Part shown: piece by piece, positions 18,803 through 27,658 of the stretch
Numbering within the stretch: the stretch's first letter is position 1
Layout of the letters: each line of letters starts with the position of its first letter
Source: Microbulbifer agarilyticus
GTDB lineage: Bacteria; Pseudomonadota; Gammaproteobacteria; Pseudomonadales; Cellvibrionaceae
DNA length: 64,000 nt
NCBI RefSeq assembly: GCF_020171345.1
Contig: NZ_JAIUZM010000002.1
Coordinates: forward strand, 62,001 to 126,000
Direction of reading: 5' to 3'
Notes under the pieces: model-generated
Told to the model about the DNA's origin: nothing
The model's database searches: none
What the model saw: only the letters and a program-made list of their open reading frames with translations
Program-made: the position numbers and the translations under genes

Positions 18803-19315
18803 TCAGGGGTCGACGGTCGTGTTCGAGGTGTCAGCATTTTCGGCGGTGTTTGGCCGCGGATTGGCGCCATTTGAAGATGGAAATGCTGCGGTAAATAGCG
18901 GTTCACCAGTGTATAGGATCTGATAGTTTCGCCGCTGATATTTCCAATTCCCGTCCTGCTTGATATAGCAATCCTCATAACGGCTAAACAGCGAATTGGC
19001 ATTTCCATCAGTATCTTTAGTGTGTTCTTGCAGGTACCAGTAACCGGTAGCGCGATCGCCGGCTACTTTGAACTGGCAGGTGCCGGGGATCATCAGGGCA
19101 AATTCAAACCCTGTCATCATTTGCTGGAAGAGCGTCAGAATGGCCTCTTTACCGGATACGGTATTACCCAAGAGGTTCCAGTGAGCATCCTCACTCCAAC
19201 AATCAATCCAGCGGCCAGAATCGTGGCGAATTACTGCGTCGCAGTACTGCGCCATTAGATTGCGCAATGTGATTTCATCCGCCAAATCGTCGTGACTATC
19301 TAGTGTTTTCTGCAT
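18803..19315 (-). CDS. SnoaL-like/NTF2-fold protein (copy 1)
   Basis: 170-residue protein with the SnoaL_4/NTF2-like pattern: an N-terminal helix pair (ITLRNLMAQYCDAVIRHD), then WIDCWSEDAHWN and a beta-sheet with FKVAGDRATGYWY and KYQRRNYQILY. This fold includes dehydratases, isomerases and the beta subunits of Rieske oxygenases, so it could be a small isomerase or a structural partner. It is divergent from carotenoid-type oxygenase 1, sharing the operator at 19382. A second SnoaL-like gene (36483) directly precedes carotenoid-type oxygenase 2, so the two families travel together. Confidence 0.8.
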   Translation of the reverse strand: MQKTLDSHDDLADEITLRNLMAQYCDAVIRHDSGRWIDCWSEDAHWNLLGNTVSGKEAILTLFQQMMTGFEFALMIPGTCQFKVAGDRATGYWYLQEHTKDTDGNANSLFSRYEDCYIKQDGNWKYQRRNYQILYTGEPLFTAAFPSSNGANPRPNTAENADTSNTTVDP

Positions 19316-19381
19316 TTTTATCTACCCGTTGAGCGTCTCAGCGTACTTTCAATCGACTTTATCTGGCGTGTCAAAAAAAAT

Positions 19382-19399
19382 AAACAGGCGGGACTGTTT
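19382..19399. promoter_or_regulatory. putative regulon operator (N4 class), copy 4
   Basis: Arms AAACAGG and ACTGTTT around the 4-base spacer CGGG, flanked by A- and T-rich runs, between the SnoaL-like gene (-) and the long plus-strand operon starting with carotenoid-type oxygenase 1. The spacer length matches the TetR promoter copy. Confidence 0.65.
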
Positions 19400-19500
19400 T
19401 ATTTTTTTGAGGGCTGATAGTATCTATTGAAACCGCAGGCCTCACACTGATGTATCCGCGGCGGCCTCACAAACTCAGATCAGGTTACGAGGGCGATCTC

Positions 19501-20907
19501 ATGGATTTAAGCATCTCTCCCTACTTGCAGGGCAATTACGCGCCGGTGATTGAAGAAAGCGATTTCGGGCCTGATGAACTCAAAGTCGAGGGGCAGATTC
19601 CCAAGAATCTTTTAGGGGCTTTTATGAGGGACGGCCCCAATACCGCTTTTCAGCCCAACCACTATGTATACCCGTTAGATGGCGATGGCATGATCCACGC
19701 GATTTACCTGCGGGACGGCAAGGCGACTTATAAAAATCGCTGGGTCGAAACCAGTCACCTGAAAACCGAGCGGCAATTCAATCGCACCATCTACGGGAGT
19801 GTTGGAAAGCTGCTTGAGGTGCCGAAGGATGTGATCGAGGCGGGTGGCGAGCCTAATCCGGTGCGCAATACCGCTAACACGAATGTGTTGTATCACGGTG
19901 GCAAGCTTCTTGCGATGTGGGAGGGAGGCTTTCCTCACCTCCTGAATAATGATCTTTCCACCGTTGGGCTGTACGACTATGACGGTGCCCTCAAGCCTGG
20001 TGACGCGCTCACTGCACACCCAAAAATCTGCCCGACGACGGGCGACCTGATTAGCTGTACCCAGCGTTGGGACAGTGCGAATTACTGGGTCCAGATATTT
20101 GATAAAAACGCCCGGCATAAGAAGACCATTGAAGTGCCGTTCGCGCGCAAGGGCATCATTCATGATCTGCAAATTACTGAAAATTATGTGGTCATTTTCT
20201 ATGCGCCAGCGTTTCACGACGTGAATCGGGCGATGCGAGGTGAGAATCCCTTCTCATGGGAGCCCGAGAAGGGCACCAAGATCTTTGTGATTCCACGAAG
20301 CGGCTCTGAAGACATTGTCACCTATGAGACAGATGCGTTCTTTAGCTGGCACTTTTGCAACGGATTCGAGAAGGGTGGAAAGATCATCATCGACTATGTG
20401 TGGATCAACTCCATGCCCTTTACCCAGGAGCAGGGTACCGGTGTGGAGAAGCAGGCGCGCCGGATGTATCGCATGGAACTCGATACAAAAACCAGAACCG
20501 TCACGAACGAAGAATTCTCTGACGTCTTCTGTGAGTTCTCACGGGTAGATGAGCGCCGTATGGGTAAGTCATACCGCTATGGCTTCGCCGCATCAAGCAA
20601 TCGTAGCTGGGGAGATGCGCACGGCTACAACTGTACCGGGCGTTACGACTTCAACACCGGTGAGACGGTCCTACATGAATACGGCTCCGAGGCGAACGCG
20701 GGAGAGCCGGTGTATGTCGCCAACCCCGAATCTGAAAACGAAAAAGATGGGTGGCTGATGTGTTTTGTCTACAACCCCGGAGAGGGGCAGTTCCTCTCTA
20801 TTCTGCCGGCTGGAGACTTTACCTCCGGTCCGGTAGCAAAAATCCACATACCTAGTCGAGTTCCCAATGGCTTTCATGCTAACTGGATGCAGGGATTGAC
20901 CCTGTAA
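19501..20907 (+). CDS. carotenoid-cleavage/lignostilbene-type dioxygenase (copy 1)
   Basis: Fe(II)-dependent oxygenase that splits a carbon-carbon double bond into two carbonyls; 468 residues, no signal peptide. All four iron-ligand histidines are in the expected contexts: His173 (TAHPKICP), His221 (IIHDLQI), His284 (SWHFCNGF) and His459 (NGFHANW). ATG at 19501 with GAGGGCG upstream is preferred over the open-frame ATG at 19450. The family covers carotenoids, apocarotenals, stilbenes and isoeugenol, so the substrate is open. It heads a plus-strand run to 32898 and is closely similar to the gene at 37090. Confidence 0.93.
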   Translation: MDLSISPYLQGNYAPVIEESDFGPDELKVEGQIPKNLLGAFMRDGPNTAFQPNHYVYPLDGDGMIHAIYLRDGKATYKNRWVETSHLKTERQFNRTIYGSVGKLLEVPKDVIEAGGEPNPVRNTANTNVLYHGGKLLAMWEGGFPHLLNNDLSTVGLYDYDGALKPGDALTAHPKICPTTGDLISCTQRWDSANYWVQIFDKNARHKKTIEVPFARKGIIHDLQITENYVVIFYAPAFHDVNRAMRGENPFSWEPEKGTKIFVIPRSGSEDIVTYETDAFFSWHFCNGFEKGGKIIIDYVWINSMPFTQEQGTGVEKQARRMYRMELDTKTRTVTNEEFSDVFCEFSRVDERRMGKSYRYGFAASSNRSWGDAHGYNCTGRYDFNTGETVLHEYGSEANAGEPVYVANPESENEKDGWLMCFVYNPGEGQFLSILPAGDFTSGPVAKIHIPSRVPNGFHANWMQGLTL

Positions 20908-20938
20908 CGCTAGAAGTGACGATCCGAATACTGAACGG

Positions 20939-20954
20939 TTGTTACCGATAACAA
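20939..20954. promoter_or_regulatory. small inverted repeat before the dehydrogenase-complex genes
   Basis: Perfect repeat TTGTTA/TAACAA with spacer CCGA, 17 bases before the E1-alpha start. It could be an operator or a chance palindrome; it does not match the nine-copy motif. Confidence 0.25.
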
Positions 20955-20970
20955 TACATCGAGGCAGAAC

Positions 20971-21987
20971 ATGTCCCTAGATACACAAGAAATAACCAAA
21001 CCCAAGGCATCCACGGCCGGCATGAGCAAGCAGCAGTTCCTGAAAGCCTACCGAACGATGCGAACGATTCGTGATTTTGAAGCCAAAATCAGCGAACAAT
21101 TTATGAAAGGCAATATCCCGGGCTTTCTTCATCTCTATTCTGGCCAGGAGGCGGTTGCTGCAGGTCTTTGTCTCTTGCTCGAGGATGATGACTACGTAAT
21201 CAGCACCCACCGTGGTCATGGTCATTGCATCGCCAAAGGTGGCGATGTTGGTGGCATGATGAAAGAGATCATGGCCAAGCAGGGTGGCCTGTGCGATGGC
21301 AAGGGTGGCTCTATGCACATTGCCGATTTTGACAAGGGGATGCTCGGCGCAAACGCGATTGTTGGCGGCGGTCCTCCCATTATCGTGGGTGCGGCGCTGT
21401 CCGCCAAGACGCTGGGTACCGACCGGGTTGGTGTTGCATTTGGTGGAGATGGTTCGTCAAACCAGGGAACCACATTTGAAGCCATGAATCTCGCCGTCGT
21501 ATTGAAATTGCCGGCCATTTTCCTGTTTGAAAATAACGGCTATGGCGAAGGTACCCATGCAAGTTACGCGGTCGGCTCAAAAGATATCGCCAGTCGCGCA
21601 CAGGGTTTCGGTATGCCCGCCTATAAAGTAGATGGAACCGACTTGTTTGCCGTATACGAGGTCTGCAAACAGGTGGTGGAACACTGCCGACAGGGCAAGG
21701 GCCCTGTCACCATCGAAGCCAATGTGCCGCGGTTCAAAGGGCACTTCGAGGGAGATCCCCAGGCCTATCGTGGTGACGGAGAGATTGAGCGCCTGATGAA
21801 AGACGAGGATTGTCTTGTGATTGCCCGCAAGGCTGCGATCAAAAATAAACTGGCAAGTGCAAAAGAACTTGATGCGATTGACGAGGAAATTGCCAGCTAC
21901 ATCAATGAAGTAACTGAGGCAGCCCTCGCGGCTCCAGCGCCGGGTGACGAGGAATTGCTCACCAACGTCTACAGCTCAGCGTATTAA
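20971..21987 (+). CDS. thiamine-dependent dehydrogenase E1 alpha subunit (acetoin/2-oxoacid type)
   Basis: Alpha subunit of the E1 component, 338 residues. The thiamine-diphosphate motif runs from GDG at residues 159-161 to NN at 188-189. HRGHGHCIAKG and the phosphorylation-loop region KGGSMHIAD match the AcoA/PdhA family, with the acetoin-dehydrogenase-like GKGGSMH feature. With E1 beta, E2 and E3 immediately downstream it forms a complete complex that would oxidatively cleave an acyloin or 2-oxoacid to an acyl-CoA. Context in a catabolic operon argues against the housekeeping pyruvate dehydrogenase. Confidence 0.92.
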   Translation: MSLDTQEITKPKASTAGMSKQQFLKAYRTMRTIRDFEAKISEQFMKGNIPGFLHLYSGQEAVAAGLCLLLEDDDYVISTHRGHGHCIAKGGDVGGMMKEIMAKQGGLCDGKGGSMHIADFDKGMLGANAIVGGGPPIIVGAALSAKTLGTDRVGVAFGGDGSSNQGTTFEAMNLAVVLKLPAIFLFENNGYGEGTHASYAVGSKDIASRAQGFGMPAYKVDGTDLFAVYEVCKQVVEHCRQGKGPVTIEANVPRFKGHFEGDPQAYRGDGEIERLMKDEDCLVIARKAAIKNKLASAKELDAIDEEIASYINEVTEAALAAPAPGDEELLTNVYSSAY

Positions 21988-22046
21988 TGAACCCAAAGGC
22001 GCTTTGATAAAAGCCCGTTCACAAGAATAAATTTGGAGTTATCAGG

Positions 22047-23060
22047 ATGCCCGTCAAAACATACAGAGAAGCAATCAACGAAGCATTGCATCAGGCCATG
22101 GCCGAAGATTCCAGCGTAATTGTACTGGGTGAGGAAGTGTCAGGTGGCGCAGGGTGCGATGGTTCAAGGGACGCCTACGGCGGTGTGATGGGAGTGACCA
22201 AGGGGTTGCTGCCGACCTACGGCGATTCGCGAGTGATCGACACCCCGATTACCGAGTCCGCCATCATCGGTGCTGCGGCAGGGGCCGCACAGACCGGCCT
22301 GCGCCCGGTTGCCGAATTGATGTTTATGGACTTCTTCGGCGTTTGCTTTGATCAAATCTACAATCAGGCGGCCAAGTTTCATTACATGTTTGGTGGCAAG
22401 GCCAAATGTCCGATGGTTATTCGCTGTACCACCGGAGCGGGATGGCGAGCCGGCGCACAGCATTCCCAAAACCTCACCCAGATGGTCACCATGGTGCCCG
22501 GGTTGAAGGTGGTGTGCCCCACCAATGCTTACGATGCGAAAGGCCTGATGCTGCAGGCGATTCAGGATGATGACTGCGTGATTTTTGTAGAGGACAAAAT
22601 TCTTTACGACACCAGCTGCGAGGTCCCTGACGAGATGTATACGGTGCCCTTCGGTGAGGCCAAGTATTACCGCGAAGGTAAGGATCTCACCATCGTGGCG
22701 ATCTCCAACCCGATGCACAAAGTCCTTGCCGTGGCAGACCGGCTCGAGGCGGAAGGTATCACCTGTGATGTGATCGACCCACGCACCACATCACCGCTCG
22801 ATGAGGAAGCGATTCTCGAGAGTGTTGAAATGACCGGCCGATTGGTCGTGGTGGATGAGATGACGCCACGCTGCGGGATTGCGTCCGATATCTCCAGTAT
22901 CGTTGCCGAAAAAGCGTTTGGCAGCTTGCGAGCGCCGATTAAGAAAGTTACTGCAGCACATTCCCCGGTACCGTTTGCGCCCAATCTCGAGGATGCCTGG
23001 ATACCGCAAGAGGCCGATATTGAAGCGGCTGTCCGACAAGTACTGGAGTATGCCTCATGA
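22047..23060 (+). CDS. dehydrogenase E1 beta subunit (acetoin/2-oxoacid type)
   Basis: Beta subunit of the transketolase-like E1, 337 residues. The thiamine-pyrimidine region (VLGEEVSGGAG, then DTPITESAIIGAAAGAA with the conserved Glu) and the C-terminal domain (VDEMTPRCGIASDI) are clear. It begins 59 bases after E1 alpha with GGAGTTATCAGG before the ATG, and overlaps the E2 start by 4 bases. The heterotetrameric alpha2beta2 form with the alpha gene fits AcoAB-type enzymes. Confidence 0.92.
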   Translation: MPVKTYREAINEALHQAMAEDSSVIVLGEEVSGGAGCDGSRDAYGGVMGVTKGLLPTYGDSRVIDTPITESAIIGAAAGAAQTGLRPVAELMFMDFFGVCFDQIYNQAAKFHYMFGGKAKCPMVIRCTTGAGWRAGAQHSQNLTQMVTMVPGLKVVCPTNAYDAKGLMLQAIQDDDCVIFVEDKILYDTSCEVPDEMYTVPFGEAKYYREGKDLTIVAISNPMHKVLAVADRLEAEGITCDVIDPRTTSPLDEEAILESVEMTGRLVVVDEMTPRCGIASDISSIVAEKAFGSLRAPIKKVTAAHSPVPFAPNLEDAWIPQEADIEAAVRQVLEYAS

Positions 23061-24520
23061 GTAACTTAAAGGCGCTGACAGTCCCCAAGTGGGGCATGTC
23101 AATGGAAGAGGGCGAGATTACGGAGTGGCGTGTTGGTGAGGGGGATGAGGTTTCTGTCGGCGATGAAGTGGTCGATATTGAAACGTCAAAAATCATCAAT
23201 ACTGCAGAAAGCACCTGTAACGGCACACTGGTTCGTATCGTTGCTCAACCCGGTGAAATTCATCGTGTGGCGATGCTACTCGGCGTGGTTGCACAGGGAG
23301 AGGTTACTGATGCGGAAATCGATGCCTTTGTCGCGAACTTTGAACCGGATGCTGCGGCCCTGGTTCCCTCGTTGGTTTCTGGCGACGATAGTAAGCAGCA
23401 AGTTCCACAGCCTGCTGCTAACGAGAGGTTGGCTCCTACTACAACCACAGTGTCACCTGCAGGTGAAAAAAATGAGGCGGCACTGTCTGATGGGCCTGAT
23501 GACACGAATGTGAAGGCTTCCTCTGTGGCTCGGCGAATTGCCAAAACACATAACATCAACCTGCACAATGTATCGCCCACCGGAAGAAACGGTCGTGTTT
23601 CCAAGTGGGACGTGGAGAAAGCCGCGGGGATAAGTATTGCTGCACCGGTCAGGAGAACGGTAGCGTCTTCCCAGGTGGCGAGCTCGTCTCTGGATGACTC
23701 CCGCATTGCGGCGACACCAGTGGCTCGCAGGCTCGCCAAGAAGCTGGCCCTCAATCTGAATGACATCGTACCGACCGGACGCAGGAATCGCGTTACCAAG
23801 GATGATGTAGAAAATGCTGCACGTTTGCTAAGCGGAGCATCTGACTTCAGCGTGCAGAAATTCAGCAGGATGCGTCAGACAATCGCGGCGCGCCTGAGTG
23901 AGGCGAAGCAGACCATTCCCCACTACCGTGTGAATGTGGAGATTGATATTGACAGCTTGCTGGCTCAGCGAAAGTACATGAATGGCGAGCTCGGCCATAA
24001 AATTTCAGTGAATGACTTTGTAATCAAAGCCTGCGCCAGTGCGCTTAAGCGGGTGCCGGAAGTCAATGTCCAGTATGCCGGCGACACAGTCCGTGCTTTT
24101 GAGCGTGCTGATATCTCGGTCGCGGTCGCGCTCGATGGCGGTCTGGTAACACCTGTGATTCGCAATGCCTGCTCCAAGAGCCTGCTACAGATTTCCGAAG
24201 AATCGCGGGACCTGGCACACCGCGCGCATGCTGGAGCGCTGGCCATCGATGAGTTGCAAGGGGGTACATTCAGTGTGTCCAACTTGGGGATGTTCGGTGT
24301 CGATCACTTCGATGCAATCATCAACGCACCTCAGGCGGCAATCCTTGCGGTAGGCGCAGGTAAAGAGAAAGCCGTTGCGCGCGACGGAAAGATTGTCTCG
24401 GCCACGATGATGACAGTCTCTCTCTCTTGTGACCATCGCGTAATCGACGGCGCAGTGGGCGCCAGATTCCTTCAGTCGGTTAAAGGGTTTTTAGAAAACC
24501 CGGCTTCCATGCTGGTGTAA
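23057..24520 (+). CDS. dihydrolipoamide acyltransferase E2 with two subunit-binding domains
   Basis: E2 core of 487 residues: lipoyl domain 1-80 with lipoyl Lys45 in DIETSK, a flexible Pro/Thr/Ala linker, a peripheral-subunit-binding domain at about 155-190 (VARRIAKTHNINLHNV), a second at about 220-256 (PVARRLAKKLALNLNDI), and the catalytic domain from about 265 with His460 and Asp464 in the HRxxD motif. Standard E2 proteins have one binding domain; the tandem pair is unusual. Transfers the acyl group from E1 to CoA. Start overlaps E1 beta. Confidence 0.93.
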   Translation: MSNLKALTVPKWGMSMEEGEITEWRVGEGDEVSVGDEVVDIETSKIINTAESTCNGTLVRIVAQPGEIHRVAMLLGVVAQGEVTDAEIDAFVANFEPDAAALVPSLVSGDDSKQQVPQPAANERLAPTTTTVSPAGEKNEAALSDGPDDTNVKASSVARRIAKTHNINLHNVSPTGRNGRVSKWDVEKAAGISIAAPVRRTVASSQVASSSLDDSRIAATPVARRLAKKLALNLNDIVPTGRRNRVTKDDVENAARLLSGASDFSVQKFSRMRQTIAARLSEAKQTIPHYRVNVEIDIDSLLAQRKYMNGELGHKISVNDFVIKACASALKRVPEVNVQYAGDTVRAFERADISVAVALDGGLVTPVIRNACSKSLLQISEESRDLAHRAHAGALAIDELQGGTFSVSNLGMFGVDHFDAIINAPQAAILAVGAGKEKAVARDGKIVSATMMTVSLSCDHRVIDGAVGARFLQSVKGFLENPASMLV

Positions 24521-24530
24521 GGATATCAAT

Positions 24531-25949
24531 GTGGCAGAGAGAAAAATTGATAAGCAATCATTCGACCTGGTCGTGGTGGGTGCCGGACCGGGTGGATACG
24601 TCGCAGCCATTCGTGCAGCGCAATTGGGCATGCGGGTAGCACTCGTAGAAAGTCAGCACCTCGGAGGTACCTGTTTGAACTGGGGATGCATTCCGACCAA
24701 GAGCCTGTTGAAAAGTGCCGAAGTTTATCAGCAGATGAAAAATGCAGATGACTACGGATTGACGGTAAGCGAACCTGGCTTTGATATCGAGAAAATTGTC
24801 CAGAGAAGCCGCAGCACCGCCGGTCGTCTCAGTCGCGGTATTCGCTACCTGATGGAGAAGAACGATATCTGTGTCTTCGAGGGATTTGCCAGTCTGATCG
24901 ATCGTAACGCAGTCAGTATCAGCTCCAATGGCGCCGTGATTGCTTCGATCACTGCGCCACACATTCTCCTTGCAACTGGTGCCCGCCCCAGAATGATTCC
25001 AGGAGTGGAGGCGGATGGCGAGGTAATCTGGACCGCTCGGGAAGCGATGACTCCGAAAGCGGTCCCAGAGTCATTATTGATCATCGGTGCCGGCGCCATC
25101 GGCATTGAGTTCGCCAGCTTCTATTCCACATTTGGTAGTGAAGTCACGGTGATCGAAATGGCCGATCGCATCCTGCCTCAGGAAGATGAAGACATCTCGC
25201 GGCTGGCAATGCGTTCGTTCAAGAAGCGCGGTGTACAGTTTTCTCTCGGATCGAGCGTTCGGAGTATTGATGTGAAAGGTGGGCGTGCCTATGCGCGGTG
25301 GCAAGATGCAGCAGGTAACCCACAGGAAGCTGTCTTTGACCGGGTGATTATGGCGGTAGGTGTCGTCGCCAATACCGAACACCTTGGACTGGAGGCGCAA
25401 GGCATCGCGATGGAAAAGGGCCAGGTGGTGGTCAATGAATGGTCGCAAACCACTGTCGAGGGTATTTATGCCATCGGCGACATGACTGCGCCGCCGCTGT
25501 TGGCGCATAAGGCGAGTCATGAGGCGGTCACTTGTGTGGAGCGAATCGCCGGCGCTGATGATCTGGAGCCACTTGACCCACTTACCGTACCTTCCTGTAT
25601 TTACAGCGCCCCCCAAGTTGCCAGTGTGGGTCTGACAGAGTCTCAGGCGAAAGCTCAGGGTGTGTCCGTGCGCGTCGGCAAATTTGATCTCAGCAATCTC
25701 GGTAAGGCTCAGGCCATGGGTGACATGGAAGGTTTTGTTAAGACTGTGTTCGATGCCGAAACGGGAGAATTGCTCGGAGCACATATGATCGGCGCCGATG
25801 TGACGGAGTTGATCCAGGGTTATGTCATTGCTCGGAAAATGGAAACAACGGAAGAAGAACTGATGGAAACGGTGTTCGCGCATCCGACGATGTCAGAAGC
25901 AATGCATGAATCGGTCCTCGATGCGTATGACCGCGCGATTCATCACTAG
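24531..25949 (+). CDS. lpdA: dihydrolipoyl dehydrogenase (E3)
   Basis: FAD disulfide oxidoreductase, 472 residues, that reoxidises the E2 lipoyl group with NAD+. FAD motif VVVGAGPGGYVAA, redox disulfide Cys48/Cys53 in GGTCLNWGCIPTK, NAD motif IIGAGAIGIEFAS, and C-terminal catalytic His451/Glu456 in HPTMSE are all intact. It starts with GTG, ten bases after the E2 stop, behind AAGGAT. A dedicated E3 within the operon supports a specialised complex. Confidence 0.95.
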   Translation: MAERKIDKQSFDLVVVGAGPGGYVAAIRAAQLGMRVALVESQHLGGTCLNWGCIPTKSLLKSAEVYQQMKNADDYGLTVSEPGFDIEKIVQRSRSTAGRLSRGIRYLMEKNDICVFEGFASLIDRNAVSISSNGAVIASITAPHILLATGARPRMIPGVEADGEVIWTAREAMTPKAVPESLLIIGAGAIGIEFASFYSTFGSEVTVIEMADRILPQEDEDISRLAMRSFKKRGVQFSLGSSVRSIDVKGGRAYARWQDAAGNPQEAVFDRVIMAVGVVANTEHLGLEAQGIAMEKGQVVVNEWSQTTVEGIYAIGDMTAPPLLAHKASHEAVTCVERIAGADDLEPLDPLTVPSCIYSAPQVASVGLTESQAKAQGVSVRVGKFDLSNLGKAQAMGDMEGFVKTVFDAETGELLGAHMIGADVTELIQGYVIARKMETTEEELMETVFAHPTMSEAMHESVLDAYDRAIHH

Positions 25950-25959
25950 GGAGGCGGTA

Positions 25960-26385
25960 ATGTACAAGCAAATTCCAATTGCCGAAGGGCTATTCACTTG
26001 GCCTTCGGAAACTCCGGCGCTACTCGGCAGCCGCTGTCGATCCTGCAATATAGCAGAGTTTCCGCGAAAACCCAGTTGCCCCGCCTGTGGCAGTGAGGAC
26101 GTGGTGACCGAGGAGCTACCACGCCGCGGAAAACTCTGGACGTGGACCATTCAGGGGTTTATGCCGAAGAAGCCCTACCACTCCGATGAAACGCCGGAAA
26201 CGTTTACACCGTTTGGTGTTGGTTACGTGGAATTGCCCGGCGCAGTTTGTGTGGAGAGTCGGCTTCTCGAAAACGATCCGGCGAAACTCAAGATTGGGAT
26301 GGAAATGGAACTCGTGGTGGAAACCTTTCGCCATGATGATGCGGGAAACCCGGTGATGAGTTTTGCGTTTAAGGCTGCCGAATGA
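25960..26385 (+). CDS. DUF35/OB-fold acyl-CoA-associated zinc-ribbon protein
   Basis: 141-residue protein with an N-terminal rubredoxin-like zinc ribbon (Cys-x2-Cys-x10-Cys-x2-Cys in CRSCNIAEFPRKPSCPACG) and a C-terminal OB fold (TPFGVGYVELPG, VCVESRLL). Such proteins bind thiolase-fold partners; ChsH2's DUF35 domain activates the aldolase Ltp2 in steroid side-chain degradation. ATG at 25960 directly behind GGGAGGCGG is chosen over the upstream in-frame ATG that overlaps E3. The thiolase-fold partner is the next gene. Confidence 0.88.
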   Translation: MYKQIPIAEGLFTWPSETPALLGSRCRSCNIAEFPRKPSCPACGSEDVVTEELPRRGKLWTWTIQGFMPKKPYHSDETPETFTPFGVGYVELPGAVCVESRLLENDPAKLKIGMEMELVVETFRHDDAGNPVMSFAFKAAE

Positions 26386-26491
26386 CCAAAGTCCAGGCTG
26401 TGATCACCGTGTCGCAAGCCGGGAAAACGTATTCCGGTACTGTGGTGAATATGCCACCGCTCGCCGGGGATGCCTGAGATAGGGGGAATTA

Positions 26492-27634
26492 ATGGACGTT
26501 GCAATCGTTGGAATCGGGATACACCCGTTTGGTCGTACACCCGGCCTGAGCGGGTTACAGCAGGGCGCTTATGCCGCGCGCTTGGCACTAAAAGATGCTG
26601 GTGTCGAATGGAAAGACATGCAGTTTGGTTTTGGCGGTAGCGCCAGCGCAGGTAGCGCGGATGCGATGGTCAATGAACTTGGCTTGACCGGCTTACCCTT
26701 TATCAATGTGGCCAATGGCTGTGCGACTGGTGGCAGTGCATTGATTTCCGCGTTCAACGCGATCAAATCCGGAGAGTATGACATTGGTATGGTGACTGGC
26801 TTCGATAAGCATGATCGCGGTGCCTTCAATGCGGATCCCAAGCAGATGGGAATCGACGAGTGGTATGGCGAAGTGGGTCTGATGATGACGACTCAGTTTT
26901 TTGCAATGAAAATCCAGCGTTATATGGATACCTATGGGATCAGCAACAATACGCTGGCCAAGGTCGCACAGAAAGCATTTTCGAATGGTGCAAAAAACCC
27001 CAATGCCTGGCGTCGCGAAGAGATTCCACTGGAGGTTATCAGCCAATCCCCAATGATCAGTCACCCACTGACCAAGTTCATGTTCTGTGCGCCTGGAGAA
27101 GGTGGTGTGGCCTTGATTCTCTGCCGGGCGGATATTGCACGTCGTTACACCGATAAACCGATTTACCTGAAGTCGGCAGCAGTTCGCTCGCGACGCTACG
27201 GTTCCTTCGAAGTATTTGCACCTTCACAAGCGCTGCAGCAAGTGGATGGTCCCACGGTTGATGCTTCAAAAGCCGCTTTCGAGGCAGCGGGTCTGGGCCC
27301 GCAAGATATCGATGTACTGCAGTTGCAGGACACCGAATCCGGAGCGGAAGTGATGCATATGGCAGAGAACGGCTTCTGTGAACATGGGGAGCAAGAAGCG
27401 CTGATTCAAGCTGGGGAAACGGGCATTGATGGGAAGCTCCCGATCAATACCGATGGTGGCTGCCTCGCCAATGGCGAGCCGATTGGCGCAACTGGCCTGC
27501 GCCAAGTGTACGAGACCTGCGTACAGTTGCGTGGAGAGGCAGGTGAGCGTCAGGTTCCCAGTGCCCCCAAGGTCGGCTACACCCATGTATATGGGGCACC
27601 GGGTATTAGCGCAGTAACGATTTTGCAACGCTAG
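26492..27634 (+). CDS. thiolase-fold enzyme (SCPx/lipid-transfer or Ltp2-aldolase type)
   Basis: 380-residue thiolase-superfamily protein. The acyl-accepting Cys77 is present (NGCATGG), but the other thiolase residues have changed: the usual HDxF His is replaced around Asp280 (LQLQDTESG), the GHPxGATG His is Glu329 (GEPIGATG), and the C-terminal Cys is replaced in THVYGAPG (Tyr367). This pattern fits a biosynthetic-like or retro-aldol enzyme rather than a normal 3-ketoacyl-CoA thiolase. With the adjacent DUF35 protein it probably forms a complex for the chain-shortening step. RBS GGGGG before ATG. Confidence 0.88.
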   Translation: MDVAIVGIGIHPFGRTPGLSGLQQGAYAARLALKDAGVEWKDMQFGFGGSASAGSADAMVNELGLTGLPFINVANGCATGGSALISAFNAIKSGEYDIGMVTGFDKHDRGAFNADPKQMGIDEWYGEVGLMMTTQFFAMKIQRYMDTYGISNNTLAKVAQKAFSNGAKNPNAWRREEIPLEVISQSPMISHPLTKFMFCAPGEGGVALILCRADIARRYTDKPIYLKSAAVRSRRYGSFEVFAPSQALQQVDGPTVDASKAAFEAAGLGPQDIDVLQLQDTESGAEVMHMAENGFCEHGEQEALIQAGETGIDGKLPINTDGGCLANGEPIGATGLRQVYETCVQLRGEAGERQVPSAPKVGYTHVYGAPGISAVTILQR

Positions 27635-27658
27635 GTAACAACAAGAAGAGGCATAGCC

